From Piscinibacter sp. (GTDB lineage: Bacteria > Pseudomonadota > Gammaproteobacteria > Burkholderiales > Burkholderiaceae_C), in NCBI GenBank assembly GCA_019635485.1, contig JAHBZL010000018.1, positions 1 to 64,000 of the forward strand: a stretch of 64,000 nucleotides of DNA, in the 5' to 3' direction. The notes under the pieces are model-generated. The model was not told where the DNA came from, did not search any database, and saw nothing but the letters and a program-made list of their open reading frames with translations. Shown piece by piece: positions 39,034 to 47,109 of the stretch (position 1 is the first letter of the stretch; every line of letters starts with the position of its first letter). The position numbers and the translations under genes were made by a program.

Positions 39034-39483
39034 TCAGGCCGGCGCGACCTGTTTGCCTTTCATCCGGTACGAGCGGCCGCGGAACACCGCGATGCGCTCG
39101 CCGGTCTGGTTGCTGACCTCGATGTCGTACACGCCCATGCGCGCGCCCTGCGAGACGACCCGGCCGCGTGCCGTGAGCCGGTCGCCCTCCCGGCCAGGGC
39201 CGAGCAGGTCGACGTCGAAGCCCGAGGCGACGGTCAGTTCGTTGTACGAGTTGCAGGCGTAGGCGAAGGCCATGTCGGCCAGCGTCGCGATCAGCCCGCC
39301 CTGGCAGATGCCGAAGCCGTTCAGCATGTCGGCGCGCACGGTCATCGCCACGCTGGCGCTGCCGGGCCCGACCTCGGTGACCGTCATGCCCAGCGCGTGG
39401 GCGGCGCGGTCGGTGGCGAACATCGTGTCGCGCACGCGCTCGGCCAGGCGTTGCGCGGCGGCGGAATCGTCCGGTCGGTCCAT
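39034..39483 (-). CDS. paaI: Hydroxyphenylacetyl-CoA thioesterase PaaI
   Basis: A 149-residue hotdog-fold thioesterase that hydrolyses stalled or dead-end CoA esters of the pathway. The active-site helix FGICQGGLIATLADMAFAYACNS is near residue 55 and the acyl-CoA contact LTARGRVVSQGARMGVYDIEV near 105. It starts three bases after the paaG stop, so the two are likely coupled. The next gene is paaK. Confidence 0.94.
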   Translation of the reverse strand: MDRPDDSAAAQRLAERVRDTMFATDRAAHALGMTVTEVGPGSASVAMTVRADMLNGFGICQGGLIATLADMAFAYACNSYNELTVASGFDVDLLGPGREGDRLTARGRVVSQGARMGVYDIEVSNQTGERIAVFRGRSYRMKGKQVAPA

Positions 39484-39486
39484 CGG

Positions 39487-40296
39487 TCAGCGGTCCGTGA
39501 ACACCGGTGCACGCTTGGCGAAGAACGCCGTCACGCCTTCGGTGTAGTCGTGGCTCATGCCGAGGCGTCGCTGCACGTCGGCCTCGCGGCTGAGCGCTTC
39601 CGCCAGCGTCAGGTGGTCGGCGGCGGCGAAGGCGCGCCGCGTCTCGGCCAGCGCACGGCTGGGCATCGCCGCCAGGCGGCCGGCCAGCGCGCGGACCTCG
39701 GCGTCGAGCGCCGCGTCGTCGACGACGCGCCAGACGAGGCCCAGGCGCGCAGCCTCCTGCGCGGGCAGCTTGTCGCCCAGCAGCGCGAGCGCCATCGCGT
39801 TCGCGCGGCCGACCAGGCGCGGCAGCAGCCAGGTGCCGCCGCAGTCCGGGATCAGGCCGATCTTCGCGAAGGCCTGGATGAAGGAGGCCGAGCGGGCGGC
39901 GACCACGAGGTCGCAGTTCAGCGCGAGGTTGGCGCCGGCACCGGCCGCCACGCCGTTCACGGCAGCCACCACCGGCACCGGGAAGTCGTGCAGCAGCATC
40001 GCCAGCGGCTTGTAGCGCGCCTCGATCAGGTGGCCGATGTCGCGCGGCGTCGCGCCGGGGCGCGGGTCGGGCGCGACCGCCGGGTCGGACAGGTCCTGAC
40101 CGGCGCAGAACGCGCGGCCGGCACCGGTCAGCACGACGCAGCGGACCGAGGCGTCGGCGGCGGCGGCCTTCAGCGCGGCGGTCAGCGCGTCGTGCAGCGC
40201 GCCGTCGAAGCTGTTCAGCGCCTGCGGGCGGTTCAGCGTCAGCGTCTGCACCGGGCCGTCGCGCTGCACCAGGAGCACGGGGGAGTCGTCAGGCAT
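39487..40296 (-). CDS. paaG: Ring-1,2-epoxyphenylacetyl-CoA isomerase PaaG
   Basis: A 269-residue crotonase-family enzyme that turns the epoxide into an oxepin-CoA and later moves a double bond. The N-terminus VQTLTLNRPQALNSFDGALH and oxyanion-hole motifs GAGRAFCAGQDLSD and AVNGVAAGAGANLALNCDLV are clear. The catalytic aspartate region follows in ASFIQAFAKIGLIPDCGGTW. It is the first gene of the leftward paa operon; a perfect 24-base palindrome lies 16 bases ahead of its ATG. paaF, H, J and Z, needed to complete the pathway, are not in the window. Confidence 0.95.
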   Translation of the reverse strand: MPDDSPVLLVQRDGPVQTLTLNRPQALNSFDGALHDALTAALKAAAADASVRCVVLTGAGRAFCAGQDLSDPAVAPDPRPGATPRDIGHLIEARYKPLAMLLHDFPVPVVAAVNGVAAGAGANLALNCDLVVAARSASFIQAFAKIGLIPDCGGTWLLPRLVGRANAMALALLGDKLPAQEAARLGLVWRVVDDAALDAEVRALAGRLAAMPSRALAETRRAFAAADHLTLAEALSREADVQRRLGMSHDYTEGVTAFFAKRAPVFTDR

Positions 40297-40311
40297 GGAG
40301 AGCTCGTCAAA

Positions 40312-40335
40312 TTCATTGACCGATCGGTCAATGAA
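40312..40335. promoter_or_regulatory. PaaR-like operator, perfect 24-base palindrome
   Basis: Arms TTCATTGACCGA and TCGGTCAATGAA are exact reverse complements. The site is in the 114-base gap between divergent paaG and paaY, and its left arm contains the TTGACC of the predicted paaY promoter. This form fits TetR-family PaaR operators described in betaproteobacteria. It should control both directions. Confidence 0.88.
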
Positions 40336-40344
40336 AGTTAATGT
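40316..40344 (+). promoter_or_regulatory. Predicted paaY promoter inside the operator
   Basis: TTGACC (40316-40321) and TAATGT (40339-40344) are separated by 17 bases on the plus strand. The -35 lies within the palindrome, so repressor binding would block polymerase. The expected leader is about 60 bases, ending in a good ribosome site (GAGGAGACCCG) before the paaY ATG. Confidence 0.6.
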
Positions 40345-40410
40345 AGGTCAACCGCCGCGGCCCGGCAAGCGCCGGCCGATGCGGGTTATCACCGAGAACG
40401 AGGAGACCCG

Positions 40411-41013
40411 ATGCCCTGCTACCGACTCGACGGCTGGACGCCGGTGGTCGATCCGACCGCGCACGTGCACCCGAGCGCCGTGCTGATCGGCGACGTGATC
40501 GTCGGCCCCGGCTGCTACATCGGACCGTGCGCCAGCCTGCGCGGTGACTTCGGCCGCATCGTGCTGCACGAGGGCGCGAACCTGCAGGACACCTGCGTGA
40601 TGCACGGCTTCCCCGGCGCGGACACGCTGATCGAGGCCGACGGCCACATCGGACACGGCGCGGTGCTGCATGGCTGCGTGGTGCGCCGCAACGCGCTGAT
40701 CGGCATGAACGCCGTGGTGATGGACGAGGCCGAGATCGGGGAGGGCGCGTTCGTCGCCGCCAGCGCCTTCGTGCGCGCCGCCTTCAAGGTGCCGCCGCGC
40801 TCGCTGGCCGCCGGCGTACCGGCCAAGGTGCTGCGCGAGCTGACCGAGGCGGAGCTGGCGTGGAAGGTCGAGGGCACGCGGCTGTACCAGGCGCTTGCGC
40901 AGCGCTGCCTGGCGACGCTGACGGAGGTGGCGCCGCTCTCCGCGCCGGAGGCGCAGCGACCGCGCATGACCGCCGGCGACCTGAAACCGCTCGTGGCGAC
41001 GCGGCGCGGTTGA
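40411..41013 (+). CDS. paaY: Phenylacetate pathway thioesterase PaaY (gamma-carbonic-anhydrase fold)
   Basis: A 200-residue left-handed beta-helix protein. PaaY hydrolyses the stalled 2-hydroxycyclohepta-1,4,6-triene-1-formyl-CoA and so rescues CoA. Hexapeptide repeats run from residue 15 to 135, with histidine-bearing motifs [18 protein letters not shown] and [14 protein letters not shown] that would bind the metal. The C-terminal helix ([21 protein letters not shown]) is a PaaY mark. It is divergent from paaG with a shared operator. Confidence 0.93.
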   Translation: MPCYRLDGWTPVVDPTAHVHPSAVLIGDVIVGPGCYIGPCASLRGDFGRIVLHEGANLQDTCVMHGFPGADTLIEADGHIGHGAVLHGCVVRRNALIGMNAVVMDEAEIGEGAFVAASAFVRAAFKVPPRSLAAGVPAKVLRELTEAELAWKVEGTRLYQALAQRCLATLTEVAPLSAPEAQRPRMTAGDLKPLVATRRG

Positions 41014-41026
41014 CGCCGGGGCCGGT

Positions 41027-42157
41027 TCAGCCCTTCCAGGTGAACGGGAAGGCCAGCTGCCTGAAGAACCCGTCCGGCACGTAGTCACCCTGCACGCCGT
41101 ACTGCTCGGGCCAGGCGCGCTCGCTCTGCACGGCCGTGCCGAACAGATGGTCCAGGAACGCGAAGTGGGCCGCGTAGTTGCGGTCGATCGCCTCGTCGTC
41201 CTGCGAGTGGTGCCAGTGGTGGAAGTTGGGCGTGACGATCAGGTAGCGCAGCGGCCCGAGGCGCACGCTGACGTTGGCATGATTGAACACCGCCTGGAAG
41301 CCGACGATCACGATGTAGGCGTCGATCACTTCCTTCGAGAAGCCCAGCACGTAGATCGGCGCGAGCACCAGCGTGCGGGTGAGCAGCAGCTCGACGATGT
41401 GCTGGCGCGAGCCGGCCAGCCAGTCCATGCTCTTCACGCTGTGGTGCACGGCATGCAGGCGCCACAGCAGCGGAATCTCGTGGTACGCGCGGTGGGTCCA
41501 GTACTGCACCAGGTCGGCCACCAGCACGATCAGGAACAGCGCGACGAAGAAGTTCAGGCCCTGCACCCAGCCGCGCACGCCGTCGTGCGCGGCCCAGCCG
41601 AACAGCCGGTGCACGGCCAGGTTGGTGGCCAGCAGCACGAAGCCGACCACCATGTGGTTGACGAGGAAGTGGTGGAAGTCGGTCTGCCACTCGGGCCGGA
41701 ACACCGGCTGGTCGCGGCGCAGCGCGAACAGCTTCTCGATGAAGATGAAGATCAGCGACGAGCCCAGCAGGTCCAGGATGAACCAGTCCAGTCCGATATA
41801 GGGCGTGTGGTCGGCGAAGTCCTTCACCGGCACCTTGTGGCCTCCGAGCAGGGCGGCCAGCGCGACGAGCACGAACGCACCCAGCGCCAGCCAGCGAGCG
41901 CGGCCGAGCACGATGTTGAACAGCGCGATGCCGCCGGCCGCGACCATCGACCAGTACAGCAGCTGGCGCATCAGCTCGACGTCGTAGGCCTGGCGCAGCT
42001 GCGGTGTCGTCAGGTACTCCGGGAAGTGGAACGCCAGCACGCCGAGGAAGCTGAGTGCCGCCAGTGTCAGGGCGATCACGCCGGTGGCCAGGCCCGTGCC
42101 CGGGCGCAGCGCTCCGTGCGATTCGGACAGGCGATTGAGCTTCTCGAGTTCTTGCAT
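41027..42157 (-). CDS. Sterol desaturase/fatty acid hydroxylase family membrane protein
   Basis: A 376-residue integral membrane di-iron oxygenase candidate with about six hydrophobic segments. The histidine boxes of the family are present: VQYWTHRAYHEIP, then WRLHAVHHSVKSMDW, then NFHHWHHSQDD. Substrate is unknown; bacterial members hydroxylate or desaturate lipids or carotenoids. A good ribosome site (GGAGG) supports ATG 42157. It is tail-to-tail with paaY and separated by 57 bases from cobA, with no apparent functional link to either. Confidence 0.9.
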   Translation of the reverse strand: MQELEKLNRLSESHGALRPGTGLATGVIALTLAALSFLGVLAFHFPEYLTTPQLRQAYDVELMRQLLYWSMVAAGGIALFNIVLGRARWLALGAFVLVALAALLGGHKVPVKDFADHTPYIGLDWFILDLLGSSLIFIFIEKLFALRRDQPVFRPEWQTDFHHFLVNHMVVGFVLLATNLAVHRLFGWAAHDGVRGWVQGLNFFVALFLIVLVADLVQYWTHRAYHEIPLLWRLHAVHHSVKSMDWLAGSRQHIVELLLTRTLVLAPIYVLGFSKEVIDAYIVIVGFQAVFNHANVSVRLGPLRYLIVTPNFHHWHHSQDDEAIDRNYAAHFAFLDHLFGTAVQSERAWPEQYGVQGDYVPDGFFRQLAFPFTWKG

Positions 42158-42214
42158 GGATGCGCGGCCTCCGTGGGCGCGCATCTTAGGGCCGCGCGCG
42201 CCGGCGCGGCAGGG

Positions 42215-42997
42215 TCAGGCGACGCGCCCGTGTTGCATTGGTTGCGCCGCGGTTGCGGCCGCGTGCTGCAGGCCGCGCAGCACGTCGCCGACGATCACGA
42301 TCGCCGGGCTGCCCAGTCCCGCGGCGGCCACCGCGTCGGCCAGCGCACCGAGCGTGGTGACCAGTTCGCGCTGCTGCGGCAGGCTGGCGTGCTGCACCAC
42401 CGCGGCCGGCGTGCCGGCGGGCAGCGCCTGCAGCAAACCCTGCTGCAAGGCGGGCAGCGTGCCGACGCCCATGTACACCACCAGCGTGAGGCCCTGCGCC
42501 GCGGCGGCGGCCAGGGTCGGCCAGTGCAGCGCCGTGCCGTCCGCGCGCGCGTGGCCGGTGACGAGCAGCACGCCGTGTGCATGGTCGCGGTGCGTGAGCG
42601 GCGCGCCGAGCGAGGTCGCGGCCGCCAGGCCGGCGGTGATGCCGTTGACCACCTCGACCTCGATGCCCTGTGCGCGCAGGTGCTCGGCTTCCTCGCCGCC
42701 GCGGCCGAACACGAATGGGTCGCCGCCCTTGAGCCGCACGACCTGCTCGCCGCGCAAGGCCTCGGCCGCCATCAGCTTCTCGATGAAGGCCTGCGGCGTG
42801 CTGCGGCAGCCGCCGCGCTTGCCGACCGGCACGATGCGTGCGCTGCGGCGCGCATAGCGCAGCACGCCCGGGCCGATCAGGTCGTCGACCAGCAGCACCG
42901 TGGCGGCGCGGATCGCACGCACCGCCTTGAGGGTGAGCAGTTCCGGATCGCCCGGGCCGGCCCCGACCAGCGTGACCTTGCCGTGTGCCGCCGTCAT
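42215..42997 (-). CDS. cobA: Uroporphyrinogen-III C-methyltransferase (siroheme synthesis)
   Basis: A 260-residue S-adenosylmethionine enzyme that methylates uroporphyrinogen III to precorrin-2, the first step to siroheme. Signatures are VTLVGAGPGDPELLTLKAVRAI near residue 8, VRLKGGDPFVFGRGGEEAEHL near 90 and VVYMGVGTL later. It is the stand-alone SUMT form without the CysG oxidase/ferrochelatase part. It closes the nirB operon, where siroheme is the cofactor of nitrite reductase; its ATG overlaps the ybiB stop (ATGA). Confidence 0.95.
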   Translation of the reverse strand: MTAAHGKVTLVGAGPGDPELLTLKAVRAIRAATVLLVDDLIGPGVLRYARRSARIVPVGKRGGCRSTPQAFIEKLMAAEALRGEQVVRLKGGDPFVFGRGGEEAEHLRAQGIEVEVVNGITAGLAAATSLGAPLTHRDHAHGVLLVTGHARADGTALHWPTLAAAAAQGLTLVVYMGVGTLPALQQGLLQALPAGTPAAVVQHASLPQQRELVTTLGALADAVAAAGLGSPAIVIVGDVLRGLQHAAATAAQPMQHGRVA

Positions 42998-43947
42998 GCG
43001 CTCTTCTCCTGGGGGTGCTGGTGCGCCACGGCGATCAGGGCGCGGGTGAGGCAGTCGACCTGCTGGGTGATCGGCGCCGGCGCCGGCTTCTCGCCGCTGA
43101 CGACCGACTGGATGTACATCGCGGTGGTGGCGGCATCGTTCTCGCGCGGCAGCACCGGCAGCTCGGTGAGCACGCCTTCCTGCGCGGGGCGGGACAGCTC
43201 GGCGCGCAGCTGCCCGCCGACGTAGACATCGAGCTTCGGCGCGCGGCGCGGGTCGGCCACCGGCTCGCCCTCGGTGCCGCGCATCAGCACCGCGTGCGCG
43301 GCGGTGTGGGTGAGGAACTGCGCCAGCATCGTGCCGTACTCGGGATGGGTGTAGTTGACGACGCGCAGCGACGGGCCGCTGCGGCACGGCGCGAGCAGCT
43401 TGGCCACCGTGTGCGCCGGATTGCGCAACCCGATGACCCAGCGTGCATCGAGCAGGTGCGCGAGCGGTGGGCACAGCGCCTCGGTGCGGATGAACACCGG
43501 CTCGCGGCGCGACCAGGCGTGTTCGATGTCGGCCGCATCGTTGGCACAGGGCAGGCCGAGGCCGTGGAAGATCTCGGCCGTGGTGACGCGGCCGGGGTCA
43601 CGCTGCGGCCCGTGCACCAGCACCTGGACACCTTCCTGGGCCAGCAGCAGCGCGAGCAGCGCCGTCAGGTTCGGCAGCTTGCGCGCGCCGTTGTAGGAGG
43701 GCAGCACGAGCGTGGGCCGATCGGGGCGGATCGGGATGCAGCGCTCGTGCACGGCTTCGAGAAAGCCGGCCAGTTCCTCGATCGACTCGCCCTTGATCCG
43801 CATCGCGATCGCGAACGCGCCGATCTCGAGTTCGGTGACGCGCTGGTCCAGCACCTGGCTCATCAGGTCGTAGGCCTGCGCCTGCGTCAACGACCGCGCG
43901 CCTTCCTTGCCGCGGCCGATTTCCTTGATGTAGCTGGCGATGCTCAT
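42994..43947 (-). CDS. ybiB: YbiB family protein (TrpD2, nucleic-acid-binding)
   Basis: A 317-residue protein related to anthranilate phosphoribosyltransferase. The YbiB/TrpD2 branch binds nucleic acids and, in E. coli, is SOS-induced, as I recall. Motifs are YIKEIGRGKEGARSLTQAQAY at the start, then LVLPSYNGARKLPNLTALLALLLAQEGV and LLDARWVIGLRNPAHTVAKLL. I choose ATG 43947; an in-frame ATG at 43968 has no ribosome site. Its place inside the nitrate operon, coupled to cobA, is seen in some betaproteobacteria, but its role there is unknown. Confidence 0.9.
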   Translation of the reverse strand: MSIASYIKEIGRGKEGARSLTQAQAYDLMSQVLDQRVTELEIGAFAIAMRIKGESIEELAGFLEAVHERCIPIRPDRPTLVLPSYNGARKLPNLTALLALLLAQEGVQVLVHGPQRDPGRVTTAEIFHGLGLPCANDAADIEHAWSRREPVFIRTEALCPPLAHLLDARWVIGLRNPAHTVAKLLAPCRSGPSLRVVNYTHPEYGTMLAQFLTHTAAHAVLMRGTEGEPVADPRRAPKLDVYVGGQLRAELSRPAQEGVLTELPVLPRENDAATTAMYIQSVVSGEKPAPAPITQQVDCLTRALIAVAHQHPQEKSA

Positions 43948-43976
43948 GGCTGGATCCCGCAAGGGCATCGCAAAGT

Positions 43977-46760
43977 CTATGCCGCCTGCTGACGCAGCCG
44001 AACGATCCGTTTCAATTCCGGGATGCAGGAACCGCAATTGGTGCCGCACTTGAGCCGCTCCTGCAACTGCGAGAGCTGCGCGTCCGGCGTGCCGGTGCAA
44101 GCGGCGAGCGTCTCGACGATGCGTGTCTCGGACACGTCGAAGCAGCTGCAGACCTGCTTGCCCTTGGCCGCCAGCGCCACCGGCGGCGTCGCGCCGGCCT
44201 GCAGCAGCGCGCGCCCGTAGGCCTGGGCCGGCAGCGCGTCCTGCAGCAGCGGCTTGACCCAGGCCTCGGCACTGATGTCGCCCGCGAGCAGGAAGGCCTC
44301 GAGCCGGGTCTCGCCGCCGTCGGGCACCAGCTTCATGCTGCGCCGCTGGCCGCGGCGCTTGTCGGCGTAGTGCAGCACGCCGGCACGGTCGAGCCCGAGC
44401 ACGGTCTCGATCTGCTGCAGCAAGTCGTCCGGGGCGCTCTCGTAGGCCGCCGCACGCAGCAGCAGCCCGCTGCGCTCGCGCCCGAACGGCACCACCGCCG
44501 CATAGGCCAGACGGCCCGCCAGGACCCGCAACTGCTCCTGCGCGCGCAGCACCTCGCCGGCCGGCAGCCAGGCGAGCGCGAGCAGGCGCCACGGCAGCTC
44601 GGCCTTCAGGATCTTCACGGCGGCGTGCTTGAGCTCGGGCTGCTTCGAACTGGGGCAGAAGGCCGGCACGGTGAGTGTGTTCACGCCGGTCATCTGTGAG
44701 CCCGTCGCGGTCAGGCCGGTCACAAATTCCTCGCCCCAATGCATCGCGACGAAGGCCTGGGCAGGGCGCAGCTGCTCGCTGGCCTGCACCGGCAGCACCA
44801 GCGTGCCGCGGCGCGACGTGATGTGGGCAAAGTCGCCTTCGACGAGCTTCAGGCGGGCCATGTCCTGCGCGTGCATTTCGAGGGCCGGCTCGGCCACATG
44901 GCCGAACAGCCGGCCGATCGTGCCGGTGCGGCTCATGCCGTGCCACTGGTCGCGCAGCCGCCCGGTGTTCAGCGAGAACGGGTAACGCGCGTCGCGCGGC
45001 TCGGCCAGCTTGACGTAGGCGGTGTCGGCGAAGCGCGCCTTGCCGTCGGCGGTCGGGTACACGCCGTCCTCGTACAGGCGCGCCCGGCCCTGCGTCGCGC
45101 CGGCCGGGAAGGGCCACTGCTGCGGTGCCAGTTCGAGCTGTTCGTACGAGAGGCCGGTGATGTCGAGATCGCGCCCGCGCGTCGATTCGCGGTGTTCGTT
45201 CCACACCGATTCGCTCGAGGCGTACGCGAACAGGCTCGGGCGGCCCGGGCGCAAGCGCGCCTCCAGGCGGCGCGCGAAGTCGACCGCGATCGCCCAGTCG
45301 TGGCGGGCCTCGCCGGCCGGCCAGACGGCCGGGCGCACGCGGCTGATGCGGCGCTCGCTGTTGGTGACGGTGCCGTCCTTTTCGCCCCAGGTGGTGGCGG
45401 GCAGCAGCAGATCGGCGTAGGCGCAGGTGGCGGTCGTCGCGAACGCCTCCTGCACGACGACGAACTCGGCGCGCTCCAGCGCGCGTCGTACCGTGGCCTG
45501 GTCGGGCAGCGACTGCGCGGGGTTGGTGCAGGCAATCCACAGGGCCTTGATCTCGCCGGCCGCCGCCGCCTCGAACATCTCCACCGCGGTCTTGCCTGGA
45601 GCCGCGGGCACGTCGGGCACGCCCCACAGGCGCGCGACCTCGGCGCGGTGCTCGGGGTTCGCGAGGTCGCGGTGGGCCGACAGCAGGTTGGCGAGCCCGC
45701 CCACCTCGCGGCCGCCCATCGCGTTGGGCTGGCCGGTCAGGGAAAACGGCCCGGCGCCGGGCTTGCCGATCTGCCCGGTGGCCAGGTGCAGGTTGATCAG
45801 GGCGGCGTTCTTCGCCGTCCCGCTGGCGCTCTGGTTCAGCCCCTGGCAGTACAGCGACAGCGTCGGCCGGCGTGCCGGCCGGTCGGCCTCGGCGCCGGCG
45901 AACCAGCGCGCGGCCTGCACCAGGTCGGCCTCGGCGATGCCGCAGATCTCCGCGGCGTCCTTCGGCGCGAAGCCCCGCACACGATCGCGCAGCGCCTCGA
46001 AGCCGGTCGTGTGCGCGGCGATGTAGGCCGGGTCGACCAGGCTCTCCCACAGCATCACGTGCAGCATGCCGTTGAACAGCGCGACGTCGGTGCCGGGCAG
46101 GATCTGCAGGAACAGGTCGGCCGCCTCGGCCGTCTCGGTGCGGCGCGGGTCGGCGACGACGATGCGCAGCGCCGGGTTGGCGCGCCGGGCGTCCTCGATG
46201 CGGCGGAACAGGATCGGGTGCGCGAACGCCGCGTTGGAGCCGGCGATGAACAGCGTCTCGGCGTGCTGCAGGTCGTCGTAGCAGGCCGGCGGGGCGTCGG
46301 CGCCGAGCGTCGCCTTGTAGCCGGCCACCGCACTGCTCATGCACAGGCGCGAGTTGGTGTCGATGTTGTTGGTGCCGATCAGCCCCTTGGCCAGCTTGTT
46401 GAAGACGTAGTAGTCCTCGGTGAGCAGCTGGCCCGAGACGTAGAAGCCCACGCTGTCCGGCCCGTGCTGCGCGACGATGTCGCCGAAGCGCTGCGCCGCC
46501 AGGTCGAGCGCGGCGTCCCAGCCGAGCGGCTGCGGCGCCGCGCCCCGGGCGCTGCGCTGCTGGGGATGCAGCAGCCGCGCCTGGCGCGTGATCTCGACCG
46601 TCGCCGTGTGGTGCAGCGTGCTGCCCTTGGTGCACAGGCGGCCGAAGTTGGCCGGGTGCTCCGGGTCGCCGCGCACGCCGGTGATCTGCCGCCCGTCGGA
46701 CTCGATCAGGACCCCGCAGCCGACGCCGCAGTACGGGCAGGTGGAGCGGGTCTCGGCCAC
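43977..46760 (-). CDS. nasA: Assimilatory nitrate reductase catalytic subunit
   Basis: A 927-residue molybdopterin enzyme reducing nitrate to nitrite for assimilation. The N-terminal [4Fe-4S] motif is CPYCGVGCGV with a fourth Cys in GRLCTKGS. The molybdopterin core has the usual VGFYVSGQ..., NTNNIDTNSRLCMSS and GPFSLTGQPNAMGGREVGGL segments. A C-terminal BFD-like [2Fe-2S] domain follows (CSCFDVSE ... CGTNCGSCIPEL), probably taking electrons. The start is GTG 46760, two bases from the nirD stop. Cytoplasmic: no Tat signal. Confidence 0.95.
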   Translation of the reverse strand: MAETRSTCPYCGVGCGVLIESDGRQITGVRGDPEHPANFGRLCTKGSTLHHTATVEITRQARLLHPQQRSARGAAPQPLGWDAALDLAAQRFGDIVAQHGPDSVGFYVSGQLLTEDYYVFNKLAKGLIGTNNIDTNSRLCMSSAVAGYKATLGADAPPACYDDLQHAETLFIAGSNAAFAHPILFRRIEDARRANPALRIVVADPRRTETAEAADLFLQILPGTDVALFNGMLHVMLWESLVDPAYIAAHTTGFEALRDRVRGFAPKDAAEICGIAEADLVQAARWFAGAEADRPARRPTLSLYCQGLNQSASGTAKNAALINLHLATGQIGKPGAGPFSLTGQPNAMGGREVGGLANLLSAHRDLANPEHRAEVARLWGVPDVPAAPGKTAVEMFEAAAAGEIKALWIACTNPAQSLPDQATVRRALERAEFVVVQEAFATTATCAYADLLLPATTWGEKDGTVTNSERRISRVRPAVWPAGEARHDWAIAVDFARRLEARLRPGRPSLFAYASSESVWNEHRESTRGRDLDITGLSYEQLELAPQQWPFPAGATQGRARLYEDGVYPTADGKARFADTAYVKLAEPRDARYPFSLNTGRLRDQWHGMSRTGTIGRLFGHVAEPALEMHAQDMARLKLVEGDFAHITSRRGTLVLPVQASEQLRPAQAFVAMHWGEEFVTGLTATGSQMTGVNTLTVPAFCPSSKQPELKHAAVKILKAELPWRLLALAWLPAGEVLRAQEQLRVLAGRLAYAAVVPFGRERSGLLLRAAAYESAPDDLLQQIETVLGLDRAGVLHYADKRRGQRRSMKLVPDGGETRLEAFLLAGDISAEAWVKPLLQDALPAQAYGRALLQAGATPPVALAAKGKQVCSCFDVSETRIVETLAACTGTPDAQLSQLQERLKCGTNCGSCIPELKRIVRLRQQAA

Positions 46761-46761
46761 G

Positions 46762-47109
46762 TCATGCCGCCGCGTGCAGCGCGAGCGTTTCCAGTTCCGA
46801 GACGTCCAGCGAGACCACGCCGTCCTCGACCTTGACCTTGAAGGCCGGGGTGCAGCCCTCGTCCGGCGCCTTCGCGCAGCCGTCGGCGAGGCCGATGGTC
46901 CAGTTGTGCAGCGGGCAGGCGACGCTTTCGCCGAACACGATGCCCTGCGACAGCGGGCCGCCCTTGTGCGGGCAGCGGTCCAGCAGCGCGAACACCTTGT
47001 CCTCCGCACTGCGGAACACCGCGACCTCGGGACCGCCGGATCGCGCCACACGCCGCGCGCCGAGGCGGGGGATCTCGTCGACCCGGCAGATGACCTTCCA
47101 CTCGCTCAT
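46762..47109 (-). CDS. nirD: Nitrite reductase small subunit NirD (Rieske-like)
   Basis: A 115-residue Rieske-fold protein, partner of NirB. The cluster-site motifs CPHKGGPLSQG and CPLHNWTIGL are near residues 45 and 65. Unlike many enterobacterial NirD, both Cys-His pairs are present, so a [2Fe-2S] cluster may really bind. The ATG overlaps the nirB stop by one base (TGATG), so the subunits should be made together. Confidence 0.95.
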   Translation of the reverse strand: MSEWKVICRVDEIPRLGARRVARSGGPEVAVFRSAEDKVFALLDRCPHKGGPLSQGIVFGESVACPLHNWTIGLADGCAKAPDEGCTPAFKVKVEDGVVSLDVSELETLALHAAA

